Source of the DNA: Sclerodactyla briareus
Lineage: Eukaryota; Echinodermata; Holothuroidea; Dendrochirotida; Sclerodactylidae
Direction of reading: 5' to 3'
DNA length: 64,000 nt
NCBI GenBank assembly: GCA_026419785.1
Contig: JAODTK010005076.1
Span: forward strand, 1 to 64,000
Numbering within the stretch: position 1 is the first letter of the stretch; every line of letters begins with the position of its first letter. Made by a program: the position numbers and the translations under genes. The notes under the pieces are model-generated. The model was not told where the DNA came from, ran no database searches, and saw nothing but the letters and a program-made list of their open reading frames with translations. Shown piece by piece: positions 1 to 13,250 of the stretch.

Positions 1-304
1 AATTGCCCTCAGATGACTTTGACCTTGGTCAAAAGCAACAAGGAATCTCATCTCATGCGGTGATTAAATATTGCAGGTGATCGTTTGTGTCAAGTTGTGG
101 TTTGAGTTGGCAACACACTTATTGCCGGGGTTTGATATAGCTGAAGTAAGCGGGAAACAAGTCAGGAAAAAAGGCAAGGACTCACTACGCCCAGAGTTGC
201 GTTTCTGTTTATTCCTGACGAATCGAGGCATCTATGCAGTCATGACAGTGTGTGTGTGTGTGTGTGTGGTGTGTGTGTGTTGTGATGTGTGTGCTTGTGT
301 GTGT

Positions 305-335
<31 letters not shown>

Positions 336-1180
336 GTGTGTGACGCCCACCTTGTTAACCGAAACTCGTCCCCACCTGACTGGATGAAAACTTAATTTTA
401 CTTGGTATATGGTTTCCCATGAGTAACAGGGATCCCATATTGTTTGGGGTAAGGTCAAAGTCATTCCGTCGAGGTCAAGAAGAGGTCAAAGTTTGAAAAT
501 TTGTTAACACGTTAAGTCAAGAATGCCTGGTCCGATCGGAATGAAATTCAGTGTATCAGCTTTCTTATGGAGAGTTACAAGAACCCTATTTTTTGGTGTC
601 GACTGGGTGTCAATCTTGATAATCTGATAATTTGGCAATCTTAGCTCGTTAACACGAGAAACTCGCCTATCCACTGATAAATGAAGCTCATACTTGATAT
701 AGGGTTCGGCATAATGAGTACTGATCCCTATGTCATGTTAAGGGTCATCTGAGGTCGAGATAGGTCAAGTCCGAAAAATCTCGTTAACACGATAAGCCAA
801 GTATGCTGATGGATTAGGTTTTTAAAATTCCGTAGACAACTCTCTTATGGGGAGTACAGGAGAAACCACTATTGAATTGGTGGGGGGGACCGGAGGTCAG
901 TTTTCGAAAAACTTGTGAAAAACTGATTACTTGGCAAATTTTAGCTCGTTAACAGGATAACTCGACCACACCTAGATGGATAGAGTCAAACTTGGTATTG
1001 TTGGTTCTCCATGGGAGTACATGATCCATTTTGGAGGCGGCTCTCAAAGGTATTGGAAGTCAATGAGTCAAAGTCCGAACATCTTGTGTTAACTGATAAG
1101 TCAGAAGTACTGGTCCGATCAGGTTTTGAAAATTTGGCCATGCCTCAAAGGCATCACCTGGGTGGAGGAAGTTCAAACTT
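1..1180. repeat. Diverged ~145-300-bp repeats with GTTAACACGATAA and GGTCAAAGTC
   Basis: CTCGTTAACACGATAAgTC-like strings recur near 355, 500, 648, 785, 945 and 1085, with TTATGG/GGAGTAC and GGTCAAAGTC between them. Similar wording occurs at 57800-57860 and, reversed, at 13548-13930. No gene seen. Confidence 0.6.
247..341. repeat. (GT)n microsatellite
   Basis: Nearly pure GT dinucleotide for about 95 bp, with a few interruptions. Open frames of Val-Cys or Thr-His here are artefacts. Confidence 0.97.
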
Positions 1181-1183
1181 TGT

Positions 1184-2470
1184 ATGATGAGTTCCGCAAG
1201 AATGAGTACTACTCATCCCAATTGTAAGTTTTGTAAGCATGTGAAGTTAACAATGCCAGCCCTGATTCATCAGGATCAGTCAAGGAATCACGGTTACTTT
1301 CATGCGTATCATAGGTGCATGGGACACGTACTGACGTCATATTTCAAGGCGGGACTACAGGTCAAACGCTTTCCGCCAACTGGAGAGCTTGTAGCGCCAA
1401 AAAATGTTCTTGTACGCTGCGCGGCCAGTTCCATGGTGGACACTTCCGCTCAGATGGTATGTTCAATCGCACCCGCTGATGATGTTGAATCGAAGGAGCG
1501 CAAGAGTGATACATCGGGTAAACCACAAAAACAGACAAAACCGTCAATTGTTCGATTAAATTGTAACATTAGAAGACAAAGATTGGTGGTAGACGGGACA
1601 GGGGACAGGGGCGCACAGGGCACGTGGCGCAAGGCCAAGGGAGTATTAATGTTGGTGGGTATGGATGGATGAGGGCACGTGGGGATATGGCGACATTGGC
1701 AAACTTGGTTTGTATGAATCTGTATTTTATTATTATGATTCGTGTATCACCTTCCCACCTGATAATGGCTTAGACAGGTCGGATCTCAGATAAATCGGAT
1801 ATTTTGCAGATATATGGTGTCCATATTCCAATACTGGTCAAATGCAGGTTAGGAACTGACGAAACCGTGTACCGACCAGCTGGAGAGTTGGTGAAGCATA
1901 AGCAAAATTCTTGGTGGCACCGCGCGAACCTGTAGTGGTGCTCCGCGCTTATAGATGCGTCTCTGTCCAGACACTCCCCACTCTTTCAACCCCTGGCGCG
2001 GCCCCCCAACTTATGAACTTCAAGGTAAGCCTACGGTGTACATGCATTAGAGCGTCTGTCAATTATGCTGAGGCTCCTATGTGGAAACCGGAGTAAACAT
2101 ATGCAATAATTCAATCGCAGAGCCTAGGGGAAATACCATGCAGAAACGGGCATTTCGCATGTTTCTTGCGTGAGATGGCGCAGGCTGTATGAGTTTTCGA
2201 CAATATTCTTCCAGGTCATCTGTGGGAATTCCAAGTGGATTAAGGCCAACCAGGGCCATTCAGGACGTTACGTAAACTTAAGGAATAAGGAGAGGGGGGG
2301 GGGTTCGTTAGTTCACGTTGTAGAACCCGGAACTGTAAACTGGATACTGTGCGTCTGAATAATGGTTTCATGCATAGTCGAACAGAACCCTTCCAGTTGA
2401 GGGTGCCAGAATTATGTTGCTCGAATCTGAAAATCACCCCACGTAGAAGCAATACCGCACGCGAAATTTT
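1184..2470. other. Unassigned stretch, weak internal duplication
   Basis: A 162-codon plus-strand frame (1184-1672) shows no family features. The wording around CAACTGGAGAGCTTG (1378) recurs loosely as CAGCTGGAGAGTTGG (1878), followed in both by a TTCTTG and a GCGCG string, so an old duplication is likely. No gene is supported. Confidence 0.35.
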
Positions 2471-3169
2471 TGCATGTATTTTGGCATGTAACTTTTCTCA
2501 CAGATGCCTGGGTCGATCTTAGTGTGTTGCTGCCTCCTTTTTAGCCTAATTAGCTAGTGGATGTTGTGGAGCCTTGAAGTTGGAATGCATTTGATAGATT
2601 TTGTATTACTTTCATTTATATCTGTATCATTCCAACATTTTATATAGGCCTATCGCAATACTCAGTAATCAGCACAAAGCTACATGGTGAATACAATCAG
2701 GGAATCTAAATATCAGAATCTCAGGTCTCGTTAGTCCTTGCTCTTTCGGTTTACTAAACAGTTCAGGCGACAAAAAGAAAAACGATTGCAGAAAATTCAG
2801 ACTGAATCAGCACTCGCAGTGCGATTTTTACGCAGTGGGTGAATGAAAAGTTGGTTTTACCCGCTGTAAAATGTAGTAGTCTATCAACGTTGTTGTTATG
2901 GTGGTATTTTTATTAAGTTTTCAGCTTCCAATGGCTTGCACTCCGAAGAGCAGGCGAGTCAAAATATGTGAAATTAAATATGCGTATGAAAGCTCTGTAG
3001 CTGGATTGTAATGAATAAATATTTTAATATTATGTTTTAGGCCAGTTGTAACAGAGCTATCGAAAGTGTTACTATTTCTTGCTTACAAAGTTACAATGCT
3101 TTTTTACAAACAGCTGCGGCCCACTCCTGTTGTCTTTCTCATTATTTCCTGTTACACCTGGAACATGAT

Positions 3170-3560
3170 ATCCAATCAAGTTCTGCTTACATTCCGATTC
3201 TTCGGGTTGGGTCAGGTGCACATACTATCACTATGAGGGCTTACGGTGCGGCATCGAAAATGCGGCCAGGTAACGTCACAAATTGCGTTGTCAAAAAACT
3301 TTTAGGACTGTTTGAAATTAGAGGAAGAAGTCCAACTATTGCTGGATTTTCAAGGGATGCCCAAAGTGTTGTTTTTGAAGAAAAGGAGGTTGAGGCGACG
3401 GGGTAAGTCTACCACCTTGCGGGGACCTGTGGCATTTATTGTAAGGCCTATATAGTTTATTTGCAAATCAAAATAGAGTATTCGCAATCAATTTATGGGG
3501 GCAACCACTTGTTGAAGTTGGGTGCTGCACGGTGCCACTTACTAAGGGGGCAAGCACACG
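3170..3560. repeat. Dispersed repeat, copy 1 (partner 27640-28020)
   Basis: GTGCGGCATCGAAAATGC, CAAGTCTACCACCTTG-like and TTCGCAATCAATTTATGG occur here and, in the same order, at 27640-28020. About 380 bp, same orientation. No coding capacity. Confidence 0.75.
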
Positions 3561-4389
3561 TTAGGAACCCCTTAAAATAAAAGGGAACGAGAAGACATGA
3601 TCAGAATCGGTGAAAAATTTTCGATGGAATGTCCGACACGAAGAAAGTGTTAAAATTTTCTGTGGTTTTTATACTCATTTGTGGAAGCTGTGGGATTCAA
3701 GATGCTCATTTGGGAAGATGGTGACGGAGATTTTGGTTGGACCAAGATTCTGGAATTATGAAGGACATGCCATTATAACTGTGCATCATAGAACAGACAT
3801 CTATGGAGTTGGCATCAGCACAGGCCTACCCGGTCGTTCGGATTTGCAAGGATCCCGGAATGAATAATCTAACAGGCGAACGTATAGGGTATAATGACAA
3901 GGGGGAGGGGGGGGGGGGCAGGGGGGCAGACACGTAAGAAATGGCATATCTGTTGAAAAGGGGGGAGAGATGAAGCCAGAAAAGCCTCCCTTGGATCCAC
4001 GGCCTGGCTAAGTTACAGGATAAATCCGGCCCTGCACCCAGTACCAACAGGTGAGGAAAATTGACCCGTTCTATAGCAAGCACTGCAATGCATGCAGCAA
4101 GGTAGGATGGATATGCATTAAATTTGTGAAATCAAATAGAAAGCAAAATTTGCACAAAAAATGCAACTATTTATTCTATACAGACTTTTTATTTATTTCC
4201 ACCATGGAAAACCACTTTCAGCACTGAACTGAATATTCCCAAGACAGTGAAAACAGGGTATATAAGTGATTTGGATCACTTATACGATAATTGATCACAC
4301 TCGAGGTATGATCAAGTCCATAAAGACTTCGAACAGGCTAGACATGAATACAATCAGTTCTATGTCTACACCTAAATGAACCACCTCCC

Positions 4390-5970
4390 CTCCTCATGTC
4401 AACCACAGGAACCTTTTGTGTATTATAGGTAATTCTGAAATATTAAAATGAGATCTTTAAATTAGTTACATACACAAGTTGACATTCAAGGTTGATGACA
4501 GGGCAGGATCCCTCAAAACATAAAGTTCATGAGTCTTGACAGGCTAGCCAATGACAGGATTCCTCAAAAAAAAATCCAGGAGAGAAGTAGAGTGTCCTTG
4601 AACAGGCTAGGCCAACGAGAGGATTCCTCGACTAAAGTTATCGACTCCTTGAACAGGTAGCCAAGATAGGATACCTCAAAAATAAAGTTCATAGAGTCCT
4701 TGAACAGGCTAGGCCAATGACGGATTCAACAAAATTAAAGTTCATAGAGAGGTCCTTGAACAGGCAGTGAATGACCGGATTCAACAAAATAAAGTTCATA
4801 GGTCCTTGAAACAGTATAGCCAATGACAGGATTCCTCAACATAAAGCCATCGAGTACTTGAACAGTTAGCCAATGACAGGATTCCTCAAAATAAAGTTAT
4901 TCAGAGTCCTTGAAAGGCTAGCCCATGGCCGGGGGACTCTCAAAATAAAGTTCCATAGGAGTCCTTGAAACAGGCGAGCCAATGACGGGATTCTCAAAAT
5001 AAAGTCATAGAGTCTGGACAGGCTAGCCAATGCCAGGATTCCTCAAAATAAAGTCCATAGAGTCCTTGAACAGGCTAGCCAGGACAGGATCCTCGAAATA
5101 GTTCATAGGTCCTTGGACAGGCTAGCCCAATGACCGATTCCTCAAAATAAAGTCCATAGAGTCCTTGAACAGGCTAGCCAATGACAGGATCAGCAAATAA
5201 CAGTTCATAGAGTCCTTGGACAGGCTATCCCATACAGATTTCCTCGAAATAAAGTTAGAGAGTCCTTGGACAGGCTAAGCCAATGACGATTTCCTCGAAA
5301 TAAAGTTCCTAGACTCCTTGGACAAGGCTAGCCAATGACAGGATTCCTCAAAATAAAGTCCATAGAGTCCTTGAACAGGTAGCCAATGACAGGATGCCTC
5401 AAAATAAAGTTCATGAGTCCTTGGACAGGCTAGCCATGACAGGATTCTAGAAATGCAAGTCCATATAGCCAGGGATAGGATTCCAGTCCATTGAGTCTAG
5501 AAACATGGTTCATGTATCATGGAACACTTATTATTAGGTATTAGGTGAATTTAACCCGGATATATAAATTAGTTTTATATGACTCATATGAGTACATTCA
5601 AGGGCGTACCAAGGCTTGGCAGATTTTATTGAGTCCCTAAAAGATTAGCTGAGAGTCGTGGCAGTATCAGCCAAGTCTAAAATTAGATGAAACCTACACT
5701 CTCCATGGCTTTCAAAACACATATGGGGAACCTAGCCAGGGACAGGATTCAAGTCCATCAAGTCCAGGAACACATGTTCAGGTCATAATGGAACCACTTC
5801 AGGTATAGGGATTATGGAATATTAAAAACAGGATATCACTACTCTAATTTAGTACATTACAAGGTGCGAACAAAAGGCTGGGCAGATTATATTTGGGAGT
5901 CATTAAACAGGTAGCTGGAGTAGTGGCATATCAGCCAAGTCTACAATCAGCGAAACCTACACTCTCAATG
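4390..5970. repeat. ~52-bp satellite array nested in a ~255-bp repeat
   Basis: About 19 copies of a unit reading roughly GGCTAGCCAATGACAGGATT, CCTCAAAATAAAGTTCATAG, AGTCCTTGAACA run from 4490 to 5480, each with several indels. Flanking it, 5455-5700 and 5710-5965 are two copies of a ~255-bp unit (both contain TATCAGCCAAGTCTA and GAAACCTACACTCTC), and 4390-4490 resembles its first half. The array therefore probably grew inside the longer repeat. Confidence 0.88.
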
Positions 5971-7540
5971 CTAGAAAAACAACGAAAGAAAAATAAGAAA
6001 ATTAGATGTTAAGAAACAGTCAGGTGAATAGCTTCATTTTTGTAGATTTCTAAATTGCAGAAAATTGTGAAATGTGTAAAAGTACTACAATCGAGTTAGA
6101 CAGCTAAATACTAACAGCACCGAACGGATACACCACACAACCAGGCTAAATAAACACAGCTTGGGTTTAATGATGGGCAAATTACTAGGCTAACTATGGG
6201 TTCAAAGGTCAATAAAAAAATTGACAGGGAGGTAGGTTATGTTTAGTCAATCTACATGTGGAACCGAGACAAAATATTTCGGCTGGTTACAACACACAAC
6301 TCACGACTGGGGTGGGGAAACCCACCCCCCCCCAAACTCAGTGAGTCGAGCAGCCCCCTTCCAGATGAGAACACAGTCCCCTACGACCCTGCAAAACCCT
6401 GTTAATTCCAGGCAGACTTTAACATATATACGTTTGGTCTTGTAAGGGGGAGGGCTAGGGGAATTTTTACTGATGGCAGCTGCCATAAAACACCAATTTT
6501 TCCAGTTATCTGGGGAGCGAGCTGTGAAAGTGTGGTGGGGGGGGGGGGAAGAACCAAAATTATCACTAGAAGTGGATGCGATAACGTAATCTTTACAGTC
6601 TTTCCGCTATGACAAGGGGAGGGGGATTATCACTGGAGCGGTGCCATGGCATGATCTTCTGTTCCCAATGTCTCTACTGGCTCCCTCCCTGGTCTGCTCT
6701 AACCTCGACTATCCCGTCCTCAATTATGATGCTGCTGCCTAACAAACTTAAGTCGTCATATCACATATCTGAGAGCGGCTTTTGAGTGTGAAGCCACATG
6801 ACTCGTCGCAGACCCCATTTTGTAGTTAATTTGGTTGAGTCATTAAACGTGTGTCCCATATTCAGTATTTTCAAGGTATTCTCCGAATACTCTCCCAAAG
6901 TAGAGACATTAGCTTGACTTGAACAATGAAATGTGGAGGTAAATTATATCCATGACCTCAATACAGGAGACACGGGAGAGGAGCGCCTGTATCCTCCTCC
7001 TCCCCCCCCTCCCCCTAATAATCCCACTCCCCCCCACCTTCCCCCCACCTTCCCCCCTGGAATATCAGGTTCTCTTATTCAATATATGATTAACAAGCTT
7101 ACTTTGCATAGTTTACAATAAATATTACAAATAATCTCAATATGTCAAGATAAAAATATGATATAACTATTCACACATCAAATGATTAATGCTCCCAATA
7201 CAAAGCCCACTTTCTGATCAAAGAGGCAAACCAGTCTCATGAGATCGAGAAATATAGGAAATAGTAAAGGACAACTTCAGGATTGAAATAATGGAGGAAT
7301 ATATGAGATCTGAGTACTGTGGAGAATAGGGGATTAGCAACATGAGTTATATATGGATAAGTGACCGCGATCAATTAGTATCAACTTTTTTCAATGAGGT
7401 CTTAGGTGTTGTTCTTATGTACTGGCATTATGCCGCTTCAACATCTGAGGACCATTACAATGGGCTACAATGATGAACTCTATGGGATTGACCACTAATT
7501 CCCCTGGTCATTCCATAGTAGCACATAGGAGGTGGAGATT
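5970..7540. other. Non-coding stretch
   Basis: Contains G- and C-homopolymer runs (6538-6549; 6999-7045, C-rich) and A+T-rich sequence. I see no gene, RNA or transposon end. Confidence 0.5.
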
Positions 7541-7544
7541 TTCC

Positions 7545-7763
7545 GTCACTTTGCAAGACTCCAAGAGGAAGGTCAGCGAAGATCGCTATAAAGAGAAGCA
7601 TGGCGACCTACTGCTAAACCAGTTGATAGACCTGTGACTACATTGCTCCAAAAAATTCAAATTGCAACTCAAAGACATCAACATCAAACAGTTTGAGGAA
7701 GCAAATAAAACCTTGAACAAGATTGTGAGAGTGGCGGAGATTGATCATGCGCATGTCGGATAA
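7545..7763 (+). pseudogene. Possible decayed or mis-sequenced coding fragment
   Basis: One plus frame reads KRKVSEDRYKEKHGDLLLNQ, LIDL, stop, then KFKLQLKDINIKQFEEANKT and LNKIVRVAEIDH before a stop. The charged, helical composition looks protein-like, and a neighbouring frame upstream gives EIFRHFARLQEE. I do not recognise the family; it may be a transposon remnant. Confidence 0.25.
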
Positions 7764-7769
7764 ATGAGA

Positions 7770-10620
7770 CTCAACCTACTAATATGTATTGTGCTGTTGT
7801 ATTGTGCTAAGTAATTGTGGTTTTACAAGTGTATCTATCAACCCTTTACCTACCCAGTCCACTCAGAGTGACCCACTCTCACAGAATAAGATTTTCCCAC
7901 AGGTGAAAGTAGTGGTTGAAATTGTAATAGAAAACAAAAAATGTTGTCTTGTCAGTCTTGTGAGTAGCATCATACATTTTGGTAGGGATGTTTTTCGATA
8001 TTGCGCAATTCACATGCAAAAACTTCAATGGCTTCTCGATTATAACAGATATTGATGATTAGGGAGCTTAGCTCTCACACGGTGATGCCAACTTATTGAC
8101 GTAATGTTTTTCACTTGTAGACCATGGTCGCCATCCTGCAGTGAGGACGATTTAGATTTCCCAGGGCGGTCAATGGGCCAGTTGCATGATGTAGATGAGC
8201 ACGTTTTACGATTGCGTGTTCGAGTATTGACCGTTATAAATTCCCAAATTCCATCTTTTTAGCCTGTTGAATGATGCCACGCACTGGGTTCAAGTTATTC
8301 GTAGGGACAATGTGAGAAGTGCTCCCGTCGTAGTCGACAGAAGTAAGGAAGTTTGGTGAGGTCGCATGCGCAGTAGGTTTAACTGCGTCATTCGTGGGCG
8401 AGTTGCAATCGCCGTCGTGGAATGAAGAGCTCCCCATGTCATGTTCGACTGGACACCAGTTCTGACAAGTTTTTCCTCTTTTATAGGTATCAACAATTAG
8501 CCTCTTATAATCAACCCTTGTCAATTGCCTCAACTAATAAAAATGACAAAAATTATGGTGCCTCTTTGGCGCAGGAGCAGTCACATATAGATAGATAGAT
8601 TTACAAATCGGGAGTAGGTGCAGGAGAACCTCCCCTAAGCACGGGGTGAACATCAGTCACTAAATTTATGACATTCAAAACTTGTACCAAAACCATGATC
8701 AATATGCACTTCAACTCACAGAATCCTTGGATCCTTCATACATCCATTTATTCTTCATGTCTTACTCTTATACTCATGTGAGTATCAATGAGTACAGTTT
8801 ATGCCATTCAATGCCTCGTTGCCAAAACCTTGTACAACACCAATTTTCACCTTTTTCTGCATATCTCTGGATCCCTACAGACAGCATGAAAGAGATTATT
8901 TGGAATCTCTTGCTCTCACCCGGCTGACCAGTGGGTTTCAGGGTTGCTGTTACCAAGGGCATGGGTGGAAAAAAAATTGGGAATTGGGGAAGCTACCTCC
9001 GGGAGATCTTGCAATCTGGAGGGAAATTTTCCACGTTTTGGAGTAAATCATTTCCATTTTGCTGGGAAATGATTCGCCTTCCCAGGTATTCACATTTTTT
9101 CCAGCACTGATCAAGGGCCTTTGATTTCCAGAGATTTCCACCACAGTGGAGTTGGTAGGATGGTCCAGGTGCATTGCTGGTTGAGCAGAGTAACACAGTT
9201 TTCGGGGGTATTGACGTACCCACTGGTGCCAAGGTGAGGAGTGTTATTCATCAGTAAGGTTAGGCCATTATTGCCCTGATCGGGCACTCTCGGACTGATT
9301 TCAATTGTCATGCATTGAGATGCTGGAATACATTGCTATGTTACTACTGTTTGCATTCAATTCCACCAGACATGCAATGCAAAGTTTAAATTCGTTAGCT
9401 CAAAACCTCGCACACGGCAAGGGATACATTTATTCATTATACAATACAATTCATGCTTACAGTCTTCCTGTGAGTATCAATTAGTAAAATTACAGCACAA
9501 TGGATGGCCTAATTACAAGAACACTCCTCATTAAAGTTTCACTCACATCAATACACATTTTAACCATTTATGCGAGTGTCAACCAGTAATTTCAGAGATT
9601 GGCTGCCCTGTGCCAAATAGTGCAGACAGTAAAGCTCTGTAAAAAATAACAAAAATGAACAACACAATTGGAGTGGTCACACCTCAGCGATAAAAGCTCA
9701 CAAACCACAGCGGGTCTGTGAGGTCAAAGCAAGTCTCAAGATGAGTCAAACAGGTGGATTGTTCCAGTTCATAGGATTGGATTTTTTTTGCTCAAAGATT
9801 GATCCACGGTTATCATGAGGGTCATGGGACGAACGCTATCAGGGTTTGTTTTTGAGAGATTAATTTTCATTGTTGAAGGAAAGTCCAGCCAAATAAATAC
9901 TCTCTTTGGTGTTATAATGTTACAGAGAATAGAAATCATTAAAATATCACTTTGTTCCAGCGTTTATAGAATGTTCGGTTGGGAAGAGATGGCTTCTTCA
10001 AGATTTCCATAATAATTTTGGATTTGCAAAACTTTTTATGATGTCATACCACCAATTATAAGGGAAAAGATAAGACTATTTCTTACCCTTTTCTTCAAAA
10101 TGGTGATTATGACGTCATCAAATGTTTGCAAATGCCAACTTAGCAGTGATAAAATAATATCTTTAAAAAGAATTATAAACCTTTATAACCGAACATGCCT
10201 ATTGAACATGAAACAGTTGATTAGACATGATTGGCAAGCACAATCATAGACATTTGAATATTTGTTGGCTGGACTTGCTCTTAATGTTCATCGTTACGTG
10301 TGACCCTGTTTTTATGTTCACATAGGTGGAGATATCCATGAAAACATGCATTCTCGAGGTCCCGGAATTCACAGAAACCTGTATGAGTACTGGGTGGGCA
10401 TATTTAAACTGGTATGCCACCGGTTGACAAAATCATGATGCGTGACAGGTGTGGCGCCAGGGTCAGTATGGACATGGGGTCCACAGTCCCCAACAGGGGG
10501 TGGGAAGGCAGAGAACATCATCGGACCTCACACGAACTCCCTGATCACAACAGCATTCTCATTTCTTGGCTTCTTCATTTCCCCTTTTATTCAACTTCTC
10601 CCAACTTCTTCAGAGAATTA
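7770..10620. other. Non-coding stretch
   Basis: A+T-rich DNA with no recognisable gene. A CATTTTGATGACGTCA-type stretch at 10040-10140 is flanked by loosely inverted TGATGTCATACC/GATTATGACGTCATC wording. Nothing else stands out. Confidence 0.45.
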
Positions 10621-10629
10621 CCTTGAGAG

Positions 10630-11889
10630 TAGTGTTGGGCCGATTATCGGTTGCCACTATCGCTATCGCCGATATTGGCGCTATCGGCCTGATATCGTTA
10701 TCGGTAAAATTTGTGACATTTGCCGATAATGACCAACCGATATCCACCCTGGCGTGGTTCATGGAGAACCTTCGAGTTTCCCCTTGTTTTTTTCTTATTT
10801 ATCCCAGAGAATAATTGCCTTGTAGTTTTAAGTAGTAGAGAAATATATACGATAATGAAGCCAAATCGACCACGCCACTCGCGCCGCTCTGTGTCAAACC
10901 ATGCAATAGATTACTCGCTTACATCAGCTCATTTGCATCCACCTTGGTTTCCACATCGACACAACAAACTGACCTGTTGCAGCTGCGATTGTACACATCG
11001 ATCACAGCCTTCGCCACTCGCGCAGCTCTGTGTCAAACACTGCAATACATCGCTCGCTAACAGCAGTTACACTAGCCTAGCATCCCACGTGGTCTTCGCA
11101 GTCGACACAAACCTGACCGGCAGGGCCTTCAACGATCACCAGAATGTACAGTCTGCACACACTCCACTGCATAGCGCGGGCCTGTACTACTACATGCACC
11201 TCGATCCGAAGGGAGAATCGTTATCATTGTATGTAGACTGGGGGTTCTCTAATTTTCATTGCTATTGTGTACGTGTTTGGGTGGAGATCTTGTAACGTTT
11301 CTGTATTGAACAATTTCGCACATAGAAACTGGGGACTGTATTGGATTATTACTATAGCTGTGAGTGAACAGGGTCGTAGGGTATATGCACTGGGTTTGCT
11401 AAAATATGTAACTCCTCAATTTATTTACGCAATAAGTGGCGGTTATCGCGACTGACATGCAGCGCTACACAAATCGTGTCACACAATGCCGAGCATTCTT
11501 CGTTCGGCATGCAAGAACAAACAGTGTGTGTACACTGCACTCTGTTTCTCATAGCCTATGCGATAGTACTACTGCTGCTTAAGCGAATGGTTTAATCGAA
11601 GTCAATTATTTTCCAGCTAGGTATGGAACACGATATGACTGAATTATTTTTGAAACTTGAATTTATTTGGGGAATTTATGTGTGCCTTTGTGACATCACG
11701 GAACCTTGTAACTCAATAGTTATGAATCAAACATAGTATGATAGTACTACTAGCATGTTTCACGACCATATGAAAACGAATCACTTCATATGCAACTTAC
11801 TGTGTTAAAAATATCGGTATCTGCCGATACTGAACAAAATTTTATCGGATATCGGTGAAAACCGATACTGGCGTTATCGACCCACACTA
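10630..11889. mobile_element. Non-autonomous hAT-like element, 1.26 kb
   Basis: Inverted ends TAGTGTTGGGCCGATTATCG and (reverse) TAGTGTGGGTCGATAACGCC, with subterminal ATCGG/CCGAT repeats. Flanks CTTGAGAG (10622-10629) and CTTGAGGG (11890-11897) form an 8-bp target duplication with one mismatch. Inside, a ~100-bp segment containing GCTCTGTGTCAAAC occurs twice (10880 and 11020 regions). A 191-codon open frame inside is not transposase-like. Confidence 0.82.
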
Positions 11890-11897
11890 CTTGAGGG

Positions 11898-13085
11898 AGC
11901 TGTGATGGCAGGCTGTGGAGAGGCGGCTGGCGGCACCACTGCTCTGTCTCACCACTCACACCACCCTCCGCACCCATCAGTCAGTCACGGAATACTATTA
12001 ATGTATTCACTCACAGATGGTAACAAATGACTTGCATACCTTAACAAGTGACAAAAATGTCATTATCTACAAAACTCACATTTTCATCAGTGTATCTTGG
12101 ACAGAGCAATCCCAACAGAGGATGATTTTGAACATCTGTAAGCCTGGAGAAGCTATTCTCAAGAGAAAACACATCTAAAATTCCTAAGAGGCAGGGCACC
12201 AGGATCCACGAACATGCTATTTTCTACTGACAGCCAAAGCAGGAATTAGTTCTTGCTAACGTCCAGAAGATTCTGTCGGTTGAGAATCAGCCACTAACCA
12301 CTGATGATATTCAACATTAATATTGAACTATCGGCCCTATTTGGGAGCACTGGGAGTCCGTTTCGATCGAGCTTGTCAATTTTTGTGATCTCTACAGTTC
12401 CATCCTGAAGTTTTGGAAGAGACATCAACAAACTTGGACAGTGCCATCAGATTGAAGGCTTGCAGCTCTCCCCTCAATAAGTTATGAGACCGGTTATGGC
12501 AGGGGTTGGCTCATCACCTTATGGTTATTTACCCCACCAGTCACAGGGGGTGCCCGAAGATGAATCGTTAAGTGCTGGTACCAGCATTCCAGGGTAAGCC
12601 TGAGGAGGATCTGATGTCACTCCTGTTGGCATTTGAGTAGTTTTGAGATGATCCAAATGACTGCAAGTTTGAGATTGCCCCATATTGAATCAATGATTAA
12701 CTGTAGCAGTTATACCAAACTATTAGGAAACGTAACATGTATGCTCCCCAGGGTGAATGAATCTGCAATTCTGGGGAAAATCAGTTTTGCCTGTTTGTAA
12801 TACTTATGGTATAAAATAATGTTCATGCAGTCTTTTAAATTAACTTTTCATATTCATTTCGAGACCGCGCGATGATATTCTGTATCGGACTCCTAAATTC
12901 AGGTGCAAGTCACAGCCAAGATCTAAATCATCTCAATAACGCGCTTCAACAGCATTAAGCCTCCATACCAGTAAACAGCCAAACTTCTCATGCATACGCT
13001 GCCCGAATCGCAACATCATAATCTGCTATACATCTCTCGTCCTCGGTGCTGGCCGTTGTCCAGATGCGGATGGTAACACCTGGTT
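11898..13085. other. 3' flank of RABL2, no feature recognised
   Basis: Non-repetitive sequence that should include the RABL2 3' untranslated region next to 13085. I found no convincing poly(A) signal, which on this strand would appear as TTTATT. Confidence 0.4.
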
Positions 13086-13250
13086 TCAGTCTCCATATAT
13101 ATTCCTCCCTAGAGTGGCTGCATCGTCACGATGTCCCCGTTGCTCCCACGCCCCCTCTTCCGTGTGGTTGGTCCGATCGCTGTCTTTCCCTTCTGAGTCT
13201 GGGGCGGTGTCTAGCCCACTGTCCGGCGACAGCTTCAGGTCTTCCATGCC
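13086..13250 (-). CDS. RABL2: RABL2 last coding exon and stop
   Basis: Following acceptor TCTCTCAG the frame opens GMEDLKLSPDSGLDTAPDSE and runs 54 codons to TGA at 13086-13088. The acidic, Ser/Thr-rich tail resembles other RABL2 C-termini only in composition. It ends without cysteine, so no prenylation is expected. The frame is intact and phase 0 with exon 7. I did not identify a polyadenylation signal. Confidence 0.8.
   Translation of the reverse strand, partial: GMEDLKLSPDSGLDTAPDSEGKDSDRTNHTEEGAWEQRGHRDDAATLGRNIYGD

Noticed and set aside
71-343. Val/Cys and Thr/His open frames over the GT repeat
   Set aside because: Translation of a dinucleotide microsatellite.
1184-1672. 162-codon plus-strand open frame
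   Set aside because: No domain, no splice context and no recognisable similarity; composition looks random.
10720-11295. 191-codon open frame
   Set aside because: Lies wholly inside a non-autonomous hAT element, overlaps its inner duplication, and has no transposase motif.
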